From the NCBI GenBank assembly GCA_009760855.2, contig WPIO01000010.1:246001-310000 (forward strand): 64,000 bases of DNA. Direction: 5' to 3'. Numbering within the stretch: position 1 is the stretch's first letter; the number at the start of each line of letters is the position of its first letter. Below, in pieces: positions 36,518-48,147 of this stretch. The stretch is from Cristatella mucedo (taxonomy: Eukaryota > Bryozoa > Phylactolaemata > Cristatellidae). A model generated the notes under the pieces. That model was given only the letters and a program-made list of their open reading frames with translations, was not told the origin of the DNA and ran no database searches. A program made the position numbers and the translations under genes.

Positions 36518-39500
36518 ATTCACATTATCCTACAGGTGTACAACATTGAGCTCGCACTCGCTCCTCTCGCTCCGCTTGCCTGGAGGACTCTTTCTTTAAC
36601 GCCAGTGAAACATACAGTATGGCTAAATCTTTCATATTCCACGCAATAGCTGGTCAAGTGTTCAGAATAATTCTCTAATTGTGCCGTGTTTTTTCTTAAT
36701 TTCTGACAATTTCAGTAAGCGGACTTCAATATGCTTCTCGATCAACTTAGTCACTTGATTTAGTTCCCAGCTTCCTTAAGAAGGCCCATCACACCCTAAA
36801 CACTTTTAACTTTCGGCGTGTGAGTAGCAGTCTTAACTTCAAGGTTATCGATAACTGAATCTTATTATCCTTAGCTCTTGCCCAGTTTTCTCGTTTGGAG
36901 CATTGAGTATTTAATAAGTTTAGAATCTAGTCTTACGTTACTCCTAATACTTACTTAAATTCCTTATTCTTTGTATCGTCATAGAAATGGTCAGTCATCT
37001 ATAGTCATGCATTCCTCTGAGCCTTTTTTGGCTCAATTGAACTTGCTAACCCGTGATCGTTTCCTCTCAGCACTGCGAGTTTATTATTAATTTCTATTTA
37101 AGTAGTACTGCCCAGTGTTATCTGATGAAAATGTGCTTTGTCTCTATCCTTTGGCTTAACTCTAACCGTGAGCTTCATGCTACCGAGTCAATCCACCATT
37201 CTTGGATCCATTTTATCCTAAATCCACCTTGCGTTTTCAATAGGTTTTCGTCACTGCGCTTTCTTCTACGGATTCAATGCGAGATTTACGTTCAATAATC
37301 TGCGTTTCAGTTGAATTCCTAATAAATAATAGTTATCTCTTGCTGCCCGTTTAAATCAATTTTCTAAAATCTACGGTTGGAAGCGTCTTTCGTTATGTAA
37401 TTAACCATCCAGCTCTTGAATCGTCTGGAAGTTCATTATTTGGTATTTAATTTGACTAGTTTCTGTGAACTTTAGCAATATCGATATCGTTTAACTTAAA
37501 AAGCAACCAACATGCGGAAATTAGTGCTTATGCCCGACCTAAGCATATCCATGACAGATTGTGTCACGTAATATTGGCTTGGTCTTTCGTACTGCTGCTT
37601 CTTGTAAAAAATTTTGATATAGGTAGGCTCCTCGTATTCATAATATTGGTTTAAGGAACGGCAGATATGTTACTGCTGGTTGCATAACATTCAACTGATG
37701 ATAAGTTATTAAACTGTATTTTAGTAACATAATAATAATAATAAACTTGATATAGCGCCCTCAGAGAACTTCTCGACTCCTTCTAGGCACTTTATATTTG
37801 CTGAAAAACATAGTTAAATGGCCTTAGCGCTGAAAGGGCTAAACTAAACCAGCTAAATTACAATCGAAATTCATGATTTGTTCACGTTGACTGAATTGGA
37901 ATGACTAGGAGCCGACTATGCGACAATCTATGGCCGAGGTCGTTGAAAAGTCAACGTAATTGAATAGGCAGGCAGTTGTACTTCCAGAGTCGGCACTGAA
38001 ATTTGAGCTGTTTTTTTAGCTCTAGGCCGCGGAGACAATCGTCTACGTCGAGGCCGCTGTTGAACGCCAGTAGCCGTCAGCTGCTTTCAAATCGACTTCT
38101 CTACGTTATGGATACGGACTTGCTTTGATAAAGTATAAGATATCTTCGTCGCAGCCCTGTTCCTTCTACATTTGGCATACCTACGGGCATTGATGCCTCG
38201 CCCACAAGTCGCTTGCCGCGATGCAATGTTTAGGCGTCGCCGATATCTGTCGCGCGTCGACTGAGACTAGTACCGCTACGAGCGCTATGTTTGTGGTCTA
38301 GTTCTGTCCGGACGGTGAAGCCGCATGTCCCGTTTGTAACAGCTGACCTACTGGTTATGGTCCCAAATGCTTTTCCATGTAGCTGATTATAACTTGACGA
38401 TCAAAAGTGGCATAAACTTAATTAAGCAATGGAGTGGAAAAGCCAAAACAAGATCGGCTTGGATCAGGTGCAAATGGCCTTCGTCTGAAATAAGGCAGCA
38501 GCTCACAATGATCTGTCGGCTTGTCTTGTCCAGCATCAAATGACGGGGCTTTCAATTTTGTCGTTATAAAAATGCGAAGAAAACCATCGTATAAAAATAA
38601 GCATTTCATTAACATTTAAATTCTTTTTTTAATTTTGTTTAGGTAGTGTAACTATTATGTGAAACTAAACTTCCATTTAGACGTTACATGTAAGTAATTT
38701 TACAGTCCAGGCCTCCGTGGTAAGAGCGGAAAACATATGGGTAGGGAACTTCTGCAATTTACGAAAAATAAAATTTAAGTTTGCTCCGTTTAGATAGGCA
38801 CATGAAACTATGACAACTTCAGTACCCTTAGCACATGGGTTTAAAAATTCGTTATTGTAATAATAACAACAAGTACAAAAGTAATAATAATAACAAGTTT
38901 TTTTATATTGCGCCCTCAAAGATATAAGTCTTTTCTCAGGTGCTTTTCAACTAGCTGCTAAAGCAGCAATGACCAAGGCCTAATGGTGTGCTAGACCGCC
39001 GATGGCAAGATTAGAGCTATTTATTAGGTAAACTTTATCTATCACTAGATTGATTGACCTCAACGAAAAATGGAAAAGTTAATATTTCAAGTAGTCGTTA
39101 ATGTAGACAGCTCAAAATCTAGAACAACGAACAAAAAATAAAAGTTATTCTTTGGTATATTTGAGATTTACGCATGTACCGGAAATCCACCTCAGCCAAA
39201 ATTATTACAAAAGTGTCACCGATCTAAACTGTCGTAGAGGTGCAACAACGGGGTACGGACGTTTCCCACCGACGTGTCCCCCCCCCCCGACATTCCCCCC
39301 CCCCGATATTCCCCCCCTGTGGTAGGACGCTTCCTCCGGTATGTGGTTTAGGGCTTGGGGTTAAGGGTTTAGTGTTTAGGGTTTTAGAGTTAATGGTTAT
39401 TAGGGTTTAGGGTTTAGCTTTAAGGGTTATGTTATAGGGTTTATGGTGTAGCGTTTAGGGTTCTATGGTTTAGGGGTTTTTAGGGTTTAGGGTTTTTAGG

Positions 39501-40279
39501 GTTTAGGGTTTTTAGGGTTTAGGGTTTTTAGGGTTTTTAGGGTTTTTAGGGTTTTTAGGGTTTTTAGGGTTTTTAGGGTTTTTAGGGTTTTTAGGGTTTA
39601 GGGTTTTTAGGGTTTTTAGGGTTTTTAGGGTTTTTAGGGTTTTTAGGGTTTAGGGTTTTTAGGGTTTAGGGTTTTTAGGGTTTAGGGTTTTTAGGGTTTT
39701 TAGGGTTTAGGGTTTTTAGGGTTTTGGGGTTTTTAGGGTTTAGGGTTTTTAGGGTTTAGGGTTTAGGGTTTTTAGGGTTTAGGGTTTAGGGTTTTTAGGG
39801 TTTAGGGTTTTTAGGGTTTAGGGTTTTTAGGGTTTAGGGTTTTTAGGGTTTAGGGTTTTTAGGGTTTAGGGTTTTTAGGGTTTAGGGTTTTTAGGGTTTA
39901 GGGTTTTTAGGGTTTTTAGGGTTTTTAGGGTTTAGGGTTTTTAGGGTTTAGGGTTTTTAGGGTTTAGGGTTTTTAGGGTTTTTAGGGTTTAGGGTTTTTA
40001 GGGTTTAGGGTTTTTAGGGTTTAGGGTTTTTAGGGTTTAGGGTTTTTAGGGTTTAGGGTTTTTAGGGTTTAGGGTTTTTAGGGTTTAGGGTTTTTAGGGT
40101 TTAGGGTTTTTAGGGTTTAGGGATTTTAGGGTTTAGGGTTTTTAGGGTTTAGGGTTTAGGGTGGGCTGCACCTCCGTCGCCTAAATCCACCCTTGCTCAT
40201 ATTCCGCGCTTTAATTAGTGCGTATTAGGGCATAACTAGATCTCTTGAGTTAGAGTTAAACTTAGTAGACCTCTGAGGC
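36518..40279 (+). repeat. array unit 6
   Basis: 3762 bp, the shortest unit because its telomere-like block is about 120-185 bp shorter than the others. It leaves the array at CTCTGAGGC/TTAGCGCTC. Confidence 0.95.
39346..40162 (+). repeat. telomere-like block, unit 6
   Basis: About 817 bp. It lacks part of the left region found in the other five, jumping early from the degenerate lead to TTTAGGGGTTTTTAGGG at about 39470. Confidence 0.95.
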
Positions 40280-40441
40280 TTAGCGCTCATCGTTATTAAA
40301 ATAAAACATCGAGTGATAATCCCTGAGATTTTTGCTGAGACTGAAATAGATGCGATATAAATCTTGCAAAAATACTTTAACCGTTTAACTTTGTTTAGTA
40401 CATTCTTTCACAATTTCACGCTGATAAATCTTTTTTCGATC
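40280..40441. other. short spacer between array and hAT element
   Basis: AT-rich, with nothing recognised. The first bases TTAGCGCTC show no similarity to the array's left flank. Confidence 0.3.
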
Positions 40442-40449
40442 GTTTAATC
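40442..40449 (+). repeat. target-site duplication, left copy
   Basis: GTTTAATC, identical to 42634-42641. Eight bases is the duplication length that hAT transposases make. Confidence 0.85.
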
Positions 40450-42633
40450 CAGAGTTCAGCAAACTCCGGCCTTTAGGTCAGATCCGGCCTAGGTAATGCT
40501 CCAATGCAGCCTAGCGTCCCCCTAGTTATTTATTGATGAATCCGGCCTGATTGAGTTGTTGCGGTTTTCTTCCCCTTCACCATAGAGGCTTTTTGACATA
40601 CGAGTATCTCAACTAAAGAGCTTTCGAGACACGAGTAGTCCCTCGGCAGCTTTTTGCTTTGAGTTGAAAGCTAATTGTTATTGTGCTTGATTTTGCTTCG
40701 CGCGTTTCGCAGAATGATTTTAGAACTGCGACTTTGCATTGCGCACGGCTAGCGGCAGCCCGTAGCCGTGATGGATTTGCGCCAGAAAGTGTTAACGAAT
40801 GCAAATGTCTGTGCCAGCGAGGCAAGTAAGAGGGTGGAGGAGGAACAGCGTGCGGTCACTGAGGCTCGTAAGGAAAGAGAAGCGGAAGACGTGAGGGCAT
40901 GGGCATGACGTCAAGCGCGGACCTGGTGGTTCCCTCCACGCCCGACTCGAGCGAGCCTTCGGGGTTGAGATAGACTACGGCAGGAACCGCTGCAGTAAGT
41001 ACTTTACTTAGACAGTACCGTCATCTTAGAGATCCTTGCGTAACTAAAGACAATCGGTGCGTCCGCAAAAAGGCCCAGCCAGTAAACTGCACTTCGGTAG
41101 TTCGTCCTAGGGTGCACGATTCCCGTGGAATCTCGCCTTTTGTCGTACGTTATGTACGTACGTATCGTACGTAGTTGTCTATGCGCTCTTTTTTGCTGCT
41201 CTTGTCCGAAAAATTTTATGAGTATATTTCGTAATTTAAAAAAAAACGTCGCATTAAATTTGCGGTGTTTTTTAAGGGTCCGGAACGGATTAGTGGCATT
41301 TCAACTCATTTTTAAAAGCAAAGTTGATTTGAAGTAGAACTACTTTGGGGGACGAGCTCCGTCACGGAACGAATTGAACCCGTAAGTCAATGTAGTACTG
41401 CACTGCGGGTTGCACCGCAAGCTGTGGCTCGTGTGGCTTTTCTTTACCACTGATCTCGGGTGCTCGTATAAAACAGAAGCGCCTGACTGGGAATGGATGG
41501 TAAATATTGAGTTGTAAACAAGTTCGATCTCTGGTCTCGGTTATGCACCGTTCACCTTAGTCAAGGAATGTCTTGTGCGTAGGTGTGTGCTGTGCCGTGC
41601 GAAGCAATTTTACTTTATGGTCATTACTTTATGTTCATATTACTGAAGTCCTATTTCCACACCGCAACACCAATTACTACGCCTAAAGAGCCGAAGCAAA
41701 GCGCAGCTACCACTATCCGAAAGGTTGACCTCGAACGACGCATCTTCAACCCCGAATGGACTTGAAAGTTATTCTTCGTCAAACGCGACAACAAAGCCCA
41801 GCGTCTAGTGTGCAACGACACCGACGGCACTTTCAAGCGGTCGAATCTCAAGGGACATTTCGATGCCAAGCACGCGTACACGCGCCGACATTTCGCCGAG
41901 GATGAGCGGAAGACTGAGGCTGCTCACTTGCAGTCGCGGTTGGATCAACAATCGTTCCCCTTCAAGAAGCGAAAACCACGAAAGCCTCCGATGAGGCTCC
42001 GCTGAGCGGCTCCTACTCGCGCCTCCTCGTCACTACGAAGAGTCCTTGTTGATTGCGAAGAAGATGAATCCCTTCACTGACGCAGACTTTGTAATGGAAT
42101 GTATACTCGCTGCTTTACCGATGCGCTCATTCGCAGGAGTGCAAAATCGTCAGCACTCCTTTTGAATTTCCCTATGACGATGCCCCCTCTGTTGTGCAAT
42201 TGGAGTTGATTGCGCCACGGACTTTGGACGTTCTCTTGTCCAAGTTTACTTCTTGCACTGCTCTCATTTACTTCTGCCTTCAGCTACCGCAGGCTTAGTT
42301 TCCAATGTTGTCAGCCCGTGCCAAGCGTGTGATCGCACTGTTTGGCAGAACTTATTCCTGCGAGCAGCTGCTCTCCAAGATGAAGTTTTGTAAGAACAAG
42401 CTGCACTCTCAGCTCACTGACAATAAACTTAATAACATTCTGCTGCTGAACTACTCATCATTAGAACCTGAAATTGTTGCTCCCTCTAAGAACATGAACC
42501 AGCATGTTTCCCATTGATCAAACTATACTTTTGAATAAAAAACCTTTACTTGGACACATTTTTCCAACTGGTTTAGTGTACCTACTAGAACTCCTGAGAT
42601 GGCTTTATGATCCACAAATTTTTCCTACCTCTG
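40450..42633 (+). mobile_element. hAT DNA transposon, internally deleted, with intact termini and TSD
   Basis: The left terminus begins CAGAGTTCAGCAAACTCCGG and is followed by CCGGCC-rich repeats. The right terminus, read inward on the minus strand, begins CAGAGGTAGGAAAAATTTGT. Both fit the CAGRGGT-type hAT end, with an imperfect inverted match. Perfect 8-bp duplications flank the element. At 2184 bp it is shorter than autonomous hAT elements (typically 2.5-5 kb). It carries the N-terminal BED-finger region and C-terminal dimerisation region of a transposase but not the catalytic core between them. The cut lies at about 42130-42165. Confidence 0.88.
41583..42517 (+). pseudogene. hAT transposase relic (BED finger plus C-terminal dimerisation region)
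   Basis: In order: DLERRIFNPEWT, an in-frame TGA at 41763-41765, then KLFFVKRDNKAQRLVC and SNLKGHFDAKHA, a BED-type finger lacking its second Cys (position taken by Asp/Thr). After a frame change comes ESLLIAKKMNPFTDADFV (about 42038-42092), then a jump to EFPYDDAPSVVQLELI (about 42167-42214). The hAT C-terminal signature is GRTYSCEQLLSKMKF with SQLTDNKLNNILLL (about 42344-42450), ending in a stop at 42517. The layout resembles the BED-finger hAT transposases related to the domesticated ZBED5 and GTF2IRD2 groups. The RNase-H-like core is missing, so the product could not transpose. Confidence 0.85.
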
Positions 42634-42641
42634 GTTTAATC
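42634..42641 (+). repeat. target-site duplication, right copy
   Basis: GTTTAATC immediately follows the terminal CTG of the hAT element. Confidence 0.85.
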
Positions 42642-45435
42642 AATGGTAACTGGTGCTGGAACCTTTGCCCACGATAGGAACTTTTTGCCTTGACTTTTGA
42701 AATGATTTAATATAGTTACACTCTTAAGAGCATGGCCGGTCAATCCTAAAACCCATTGAAAACAGTAAAAATATTGGACTGTTTTTAACCTGGGAACCAT
42801 TATTGCAATACAAAAACAGCTGGGATTTCTTCAATGTACGACAGTCCTCAAGTACAGCTAATAGATCAAACATTAGATGAGAAATATCCTCCTGAGCTCC
42901 GGTGTTGCAAGCGTTTATTGGTGTGACAGGGTCAATTACTCATGCTACACGTATCTCACAATCACTAGATCGAGTGAACGCTCAAATTTGCTCCCATTCC
43001 TTGTACTATTAAAATTTCTAATGAGCTACCGCAGCCGGAATTGCTGGTATACTTAATAATAATAGCAGCAATAATGCCGACGTTAAGTTAGTCAAATTTT
43101 CATATAGAAAAGAAACTGCGCGACCTCTGCCTTTACGACGCAGATAATAATGCGCATACGCACGCAATTCCAAGGATTACTGAGATACCAGCGATAAGTT
43201 TAGATGCAAACCACGAGCGATATTCTCATATCTTATCAGGAGTATTTAGTGAAGCATTGCAGTTATGCCAAACAGTTACATCAAGGTCAGCAGTTACTTT
43301 TGTAAGCAATGAATTCAAAACGCTGTACACTTTTTTGGACTCAATATATTTGTGAAATTACTTAGCGTACTGGTCTACGCACGTTGACGCATCAGAGTCG
43401 CAAGCATTGCATCTCACAGGAAGTCAATTTTGACAAAACTATATTTATTCCAGGAATGTTGCAGTTTCTCCCGCTCTAATCACCAACAGCTTAAAGAGGC
43501 TGTTGAAGATGCCATTCTTTCCTGATATCTAGTGACTTAAAGTTAAAAAATACCGAATTAATCAGGTTAGTCACCTTGATCAGAGTGGGAAACCAGGCGA
43601 GCACTTTTCTTCGGCTTTCCTGCCTTATGGACCTGGATTTTAACCTTAGTTCTTCAATTGCTGAAGCAAATGTGTATACCCTACCTTAAAAAATCCTCTG
43701 AAATGTAGCCCATCCTGTAAACAAGAATCGAGATACTTGAATTGATTTAAGCCATTAATGATCAAGTGACTGTTTAATCATACTGCAGTCAACTCTTTCC
43801 ATCATTTAAGTGCAAAACTCTGGTCATTTTTCTTACTGATCAAAACCCTGGTATCTTTGAAATTTCCATCGCATATATGTATTCTTTCTGAAATATTGAC
43901 AATCATTATTTATTCTTAGAATCAGAATTAGGATCATCTCTTTTGTCATTAAAACCATCAAGTGATCACAAGCTTAAGGGTTGATTCCACAATTCCAAAG
44001 GAAGCTTCGATTCAGATGAGAGGGTGGATCTTTTACTCTCCTTAACACAAGGTATGTTACAAATTTTTCTTCAGATTAGCCACCATTAATGTATCCTCTA
44101 AACCTTCGTTTCCAGAGATGCAACGTAAGCCGATTATTTTTGCGCTAATAACGACTGATTTTTTTACCTCTTTAAATTCCGTTTGCTTGATTTATTTTAC
44201 AGGAAATTCACAACTATAACGAATCCTGTTTGATTTAATCAAGTACGACATAGATCACAAGAACACTTATTCGAAACTATATTAATTAAGTGTTTTCTTC
44301 TAACTTGGCTTTTTCGAAACCTCACTACTTTTCTGCCATGTAGTCCATAAAACGTGCCCACTACTAACTTGCGACTTCTACTTAATTTTGCAACTTCAGG
44401 ATTTTTGAAGCAAAGAGTCCTTTAGATTTTAATTTAGATGAAGCATTTCAGATTATAGTTGACTTGCTGTAGGTCAAACTCCTATATTAGCTGGCGTCAG
44501 CTAACTTAAGCAATCATTCAGATTCATTTAAAAGAAATCATTCTTTACACTGTCCCTAATATTGCTAATCAGTTTTTCAATAACTTCTTAATTAAAACTC
44601 TTAAAAATAGATCTAATAAGTCAGAATATCCTCTATTCTACTTATTATTGTCAAAAAACTCATTCACTAAATCGCATATGAAAATTTTTAAATGTCCCGT
44701 GGATTTCCGTCGGGATACATCCATATTAGAGCTAATTTTGCAGATTTGATTGAATAATGACCATATCTGTGCTTTAGCGAGAGATTTTTTTCTCTAAGGA
44801 TGCTTTACAAAATATTTTATGTAATTACGGTATATAATTACTTGATATAATTACTAGAATTACTTTATACAATAACTATATCTCTTTGGTCAGAAATTAA
44901 AGTATCGAGAAGTTAATTTGCTGTTTCATTGCCCTCCCAAAAAGATTAGTAGCGTAAAAATATACTAACCAAGACTTTCCTAATTAAGATCGAAGCCAGG
45001 GAAAAGTTCACTATTAGCATTGAAACTAATCTACTTCACTCGATTCCTCTAATCCCGCAGGAATAAAATTGTACGTGCTAGGTTAATTAAAAGCTATAAA
45101 GCAATTCCAGTAAACTTTCAACCAACATATTACTTCATATTTATGGAGCTGGTGTAAACTTTGTAGTGATGAAAAAACTTCATGAACAGCAGCTCCTATC
45201 AAAACGTTAACTGAAGATAAGATTATGCTGCCGGTCTACATTTCTTTACGTCAAATGCATTCCAAATTTTGTGCGCGTGGTTAGTTTTTCATCGCATGTA
45301 CTTTCATCTGCTAATCTTGAGAAGAAGTATTCTCTCTTCGAAAGTTATTCCTCCTCAAACATTAAGAATTTGTTGGTGCACGCAAAACTAAAGAAGTAGA
45401 CATTACAATTAGGTCCCACAGGAAACTGCCATATG
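42642..45435. other. AT-rich intergenic sequence, nothing recognised
   Basis: About 2.8 kb with no open frame above 60 codons and no identified repeat tails or terminal repeats. Confidence 0.4.
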
Positions 45436-45580
45436 CCAACTTGGTTTGGTCTAGCGGTTAAGGTGCTCGCCCCGACCAAGGTCTGACTGAGGTCGTGGGC
45501 TCGAGCCCTGAGGCATATGTAAAGAGCCTGAATAGAGATTAAGTTCTCTTGGGGCGCTATATAAATGAATTATATTTATC
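45436..45580 (+). mobile_element. tRNA-derived SINE with LINE-type 3' tail
   Basis: The head has an RNA polymerase III A box (TGGTCTAGCGG, 45448-45458) and B box (GGCTCGAGCCC, 45498-45508) with 39 bp between them. The body ends in TTAAGTTCTCTTGGGGCGCT followed by ATATAAATGAATTAT. That tail closely matches the LINE 3' end TTCTCTGAGGGCGCTATA, the usual sign that the LINE's machinery mobilises the SINE. Confidence 0.8.
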
Positions 45581-47271
45581 TAACTATCTCGAAACAATCT
45601 TTAATTATGCACAGTTTCAGAACTAAATAATAAAGGTCAAAATCTAAAATGCTTAATGATTCGGAAATCAAAATCACCAATGTTGATTAAAAATTTTTTT
45701 CCCGTGCAACTGACTAATTTTATCCAATTGAATTACTCTTATCGTCTAAGTCACAACCAACAGTATTTATTATAACAATTGTATCACAGCCTTTCAAATT
45801 GTCAGTGCAGATGGGGTGATGAATTTAGTCTATTCCATCTAACTCCTAACACAGGCTGCAATAAATGGGTGCAGCACCTTTATACTTAGCTGCTAGTTGG
45901 TAACGATTAAGTATATCCTCATACCATACAAGCTATCCATCAATTCAACATTTTTGTCATATGCTATCACATAAAATTCTCACCATTGACATCCTTGAAA
46001 TCTCATATAATTTTTATACTCTAACATCTCCAAAATAACTCTTTTAAGCTAACAAAAATATCTCGTTTGAGTGTTAATTGATTTCCTAACGCTGTAAGTT
46101 CCTCTGAAAACTTGGAACTAAACCTTGGACCCATCATCTTTAATGACTCTTAAAAATTAATTGAGAGACTGAATTTCCCTTAAGGATAAATTCAATTTCT
46201 AGAACTTCATTCCCTTTCCCAAAAAAACTCAGCAAATTTCTCATGCTTACTGAGCCAGTGTAACTAAGCTCTTGTCCCATCACTTTGATATTGCATTAGT
46301 AGGCATATTAACCATAGCTTACCTGCAATGTTCATAAATAACCGTTTTTCTAATCTTGACTTGGAGCATAGTTTCGATAAAAATCTCTCTCTGAATAATA
46401 CCAGTTAAGTTTTTATTTGTACCTGAAAATTCACTTGAAGTTTCTTTCCAAGACATAATTTGAGTTCAATCAATTTGATTCAAATAAAAATTCACAATGT
46501 TTCTCTTTTCTCATTAATTAATCGTCAGTACCGTAAGATTTTTGGAAACTCATAATTAGATTAAGTTAAAGTCAATAGACATTTCAAACGAATAAATACA
46601 TGTTTTGTATTCTGTCAAGAACATCACTAAATATTCTGAATCAAATGTGAACATGTTTTCGTATCTACTGACTTTTGTTAATCACGAATCACCTCTGACG
46701 ATTTTTCATCAAATTTTATCTTATTGAATACACTAAAATGCGAACAGATTTTCAGACTGACTTAATTTGTGTTGACATATATTCCTGTCTTTTAACTTAT
46801 TTGCTAAATGGCAATAAACTCCCTCAAATCTTTGAAAATAAACCTTGTAGTAGACCTTGGGAAATCAGCATTCAAAAGCTCGTACTTCATCTATTCTGCA
46901 GCAAGGGCCACATGTATTCCACCTGTCGAACCTTGTTTCTTTCAACGCTGTTGCAATAATCGACACTTTATTTAAGTAATGCGACGTGGGAGTGGACTCA
47001 AAACGATTCCACGTGACTAACTGTCTGATACAAGTTGGCCAACTTGAGAGAATTAGATTACAGTGTTAGGCGACGCAAGCCATCGGTGGCCTGATGGTGC
47101 ACGGGTAGATCTCTGTATGCTGTTAACTGGACCCAAACTCTTTGCAGCAATAGCAATGGCGTGAACAAAGTTAATGCATTAACACAGATTTCTCATACTA
47201 CGTTCCATTACGCAACATAATAATAGCAAAAGTTCTCATTTTTACAACTGTAAGGTAAGAGCAACGTCTTT
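45581..47271. other. AT-rich intergenic sequence
   Basis: No element recognised. The plus frame at 46738-46959 (73 codons) has no signature. Confidence 0.3.
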
Positions 47272-47426
47272 GATATCATTGGTAAGGCGGTTGCTTTCAC
47301 GACCTTGGTCCCGAGGTCGTGGGTTCGATGCCTGCGGTGGGCGATTCTTTATCGCCACTGCAAGCGGTGGTGATAGCCGTAAAGGCTCTTCTGTCGCTAT
47401 ACAAAAAGAGGCTGTTTAATCAGCTA
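47272..47426 (+). mobile_element. tRNA-derived SINE, family 2
   Basis: The B box GGTTCGATGCC is at 47322-47332. The head is partly decayed at the A box (TGGTAAGGCGG). The body carries the inverted pair GCCACTGCAAGCGGTGG, then TCTTCTGTCGCTATAC and the family end TCAGCTA (47420-47426). It is the same family as the copy at 53541-53707. Confidence 0.85.
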
Positions 47427-48010
47427 GGATTTTTTTTTAGATTAGCAACACGTTTAGTCATAAGTTTAGTGAGATCAATCAAACCTTTCGAACTAACCGA
47501 CTATCTTCCTAGTACTGTTAACTCCCAAGAAACAGCGAATCATCTTTACCTTGGAAAGCCTCTTTTGTATCTTACTTCAAGCGTTTCATTTCTCGTCTTA
47601 CTCATTTAATAGCTAGTCTGGTAGCATGGATACAAAGGGACGGGCTCACATTTACAGAGACTGAAGAGCCTTTGGATGCAACCACCCCGCAAGTGCCATT
47701 AAAGGATTAGCTTCCACATGACCCAAATTACGACCTAGATCGCGAGGTTTGTGCATTCTAGCATCTGGGTTAAGAAATCTCTTTGAAAAAGTGGAACGAA
47801 ATGATTAGCTAAGCTTGAGACCGGAGAATTCGGAAACCACATGTCGCCTACTGCTTGTAGACTACAATTACCAAGTAGGAAGCTCGCCGGTAGACTTGCA
47901 TCAGCCATTCAAGCTGGTTTTGAGGCAATTGCTGTATATTCAAAATAACCGTTTTTGCGATGCACCCCTTTGCTAGAAAAGCAAAGAGATTATCGAAAAT
48001 AAGATTGTAG
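47427..48010. other. unassigned sequence
   Basis: The open frame over 47319-47609 begins inside the SINE and has no domain. Nothing else was recognised. Confidence 0.3.
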
Positions 48011-48111
48011 AACATTCCCCCCAGACGTGTCTACCCCGGACATTTCCCCCTGGTGGATCATAGGACACTCCCCTCCCCGGCATTCCCCCCCCCGTAGGAC
48101 ATTTCCCCCAA
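48011..48111 (+). repeat. dispersed copy of the array's C-run motif
   Basis: It contains CAGACGTGTC, GGACATTTCCCCC twice, GGCATTCCCCCCCCC, TGGTGG and GTAGGAC. These words match the order and spelling of the C-run segment that precedes each telomere-like block (GACGTGTC, GACATTC, GATATTC, GTGGTAGGAC). No TTTAGGG follows here. Confidence 0.65.
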
Positions 48112-48147
48112 TGTTGATGAATATATAACTAAGAATACAGATATATA

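Larger units (their letters stand above)
16950..40279 (+). repeat. six-unit head-to-tail satellite array with embedded telomere-like blocks
   Basis: Six complete units of 3891, 3878, 3928, 3925, 3946 and 3762 bp start with ATTCACATTATCCTACAGG at 16950, 20841, 24719, 28647, 32572 and 36518. Each has about 2.85 kb of low-copy-looking DNA containing two minus-strand LINE 3' tails, then three C-runs separated by GACATT and GATATT, then a telomere-like TTTAGGG/TTTTTAGGG block. A common tail of about 117 bp begins GGGCTGCACCTCCGTCGCC and ends CTCTGAGGC. Outside the telomere-like block the units differ almost only by homopolymer length and rare small indels. The array starts and stops at the same phase, so it holds a whole number of units. 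Confidence 0.97.

Noticed and set aside
16950-40279. The array as an actual chromosome end
   Set aside because: Unrelated complex DNA with LINEs and an hAT element follows on the right, so it is internal in this assembly.
16950-40279. Array unit as a Helitron (begins TCACATT after A/T, rolling-circle concatemer)
   Set aside because: There is no CTRR end with preceding hairpin at the junction, no Rep/helicase relic and no A-T insertion site at the flanks.
16950-40279. CRISPR-like spaced repeats
   Set aside because: The repeats are kilobases long, directly joined and eukaryotic in context. There is no repeat-spacer structure.
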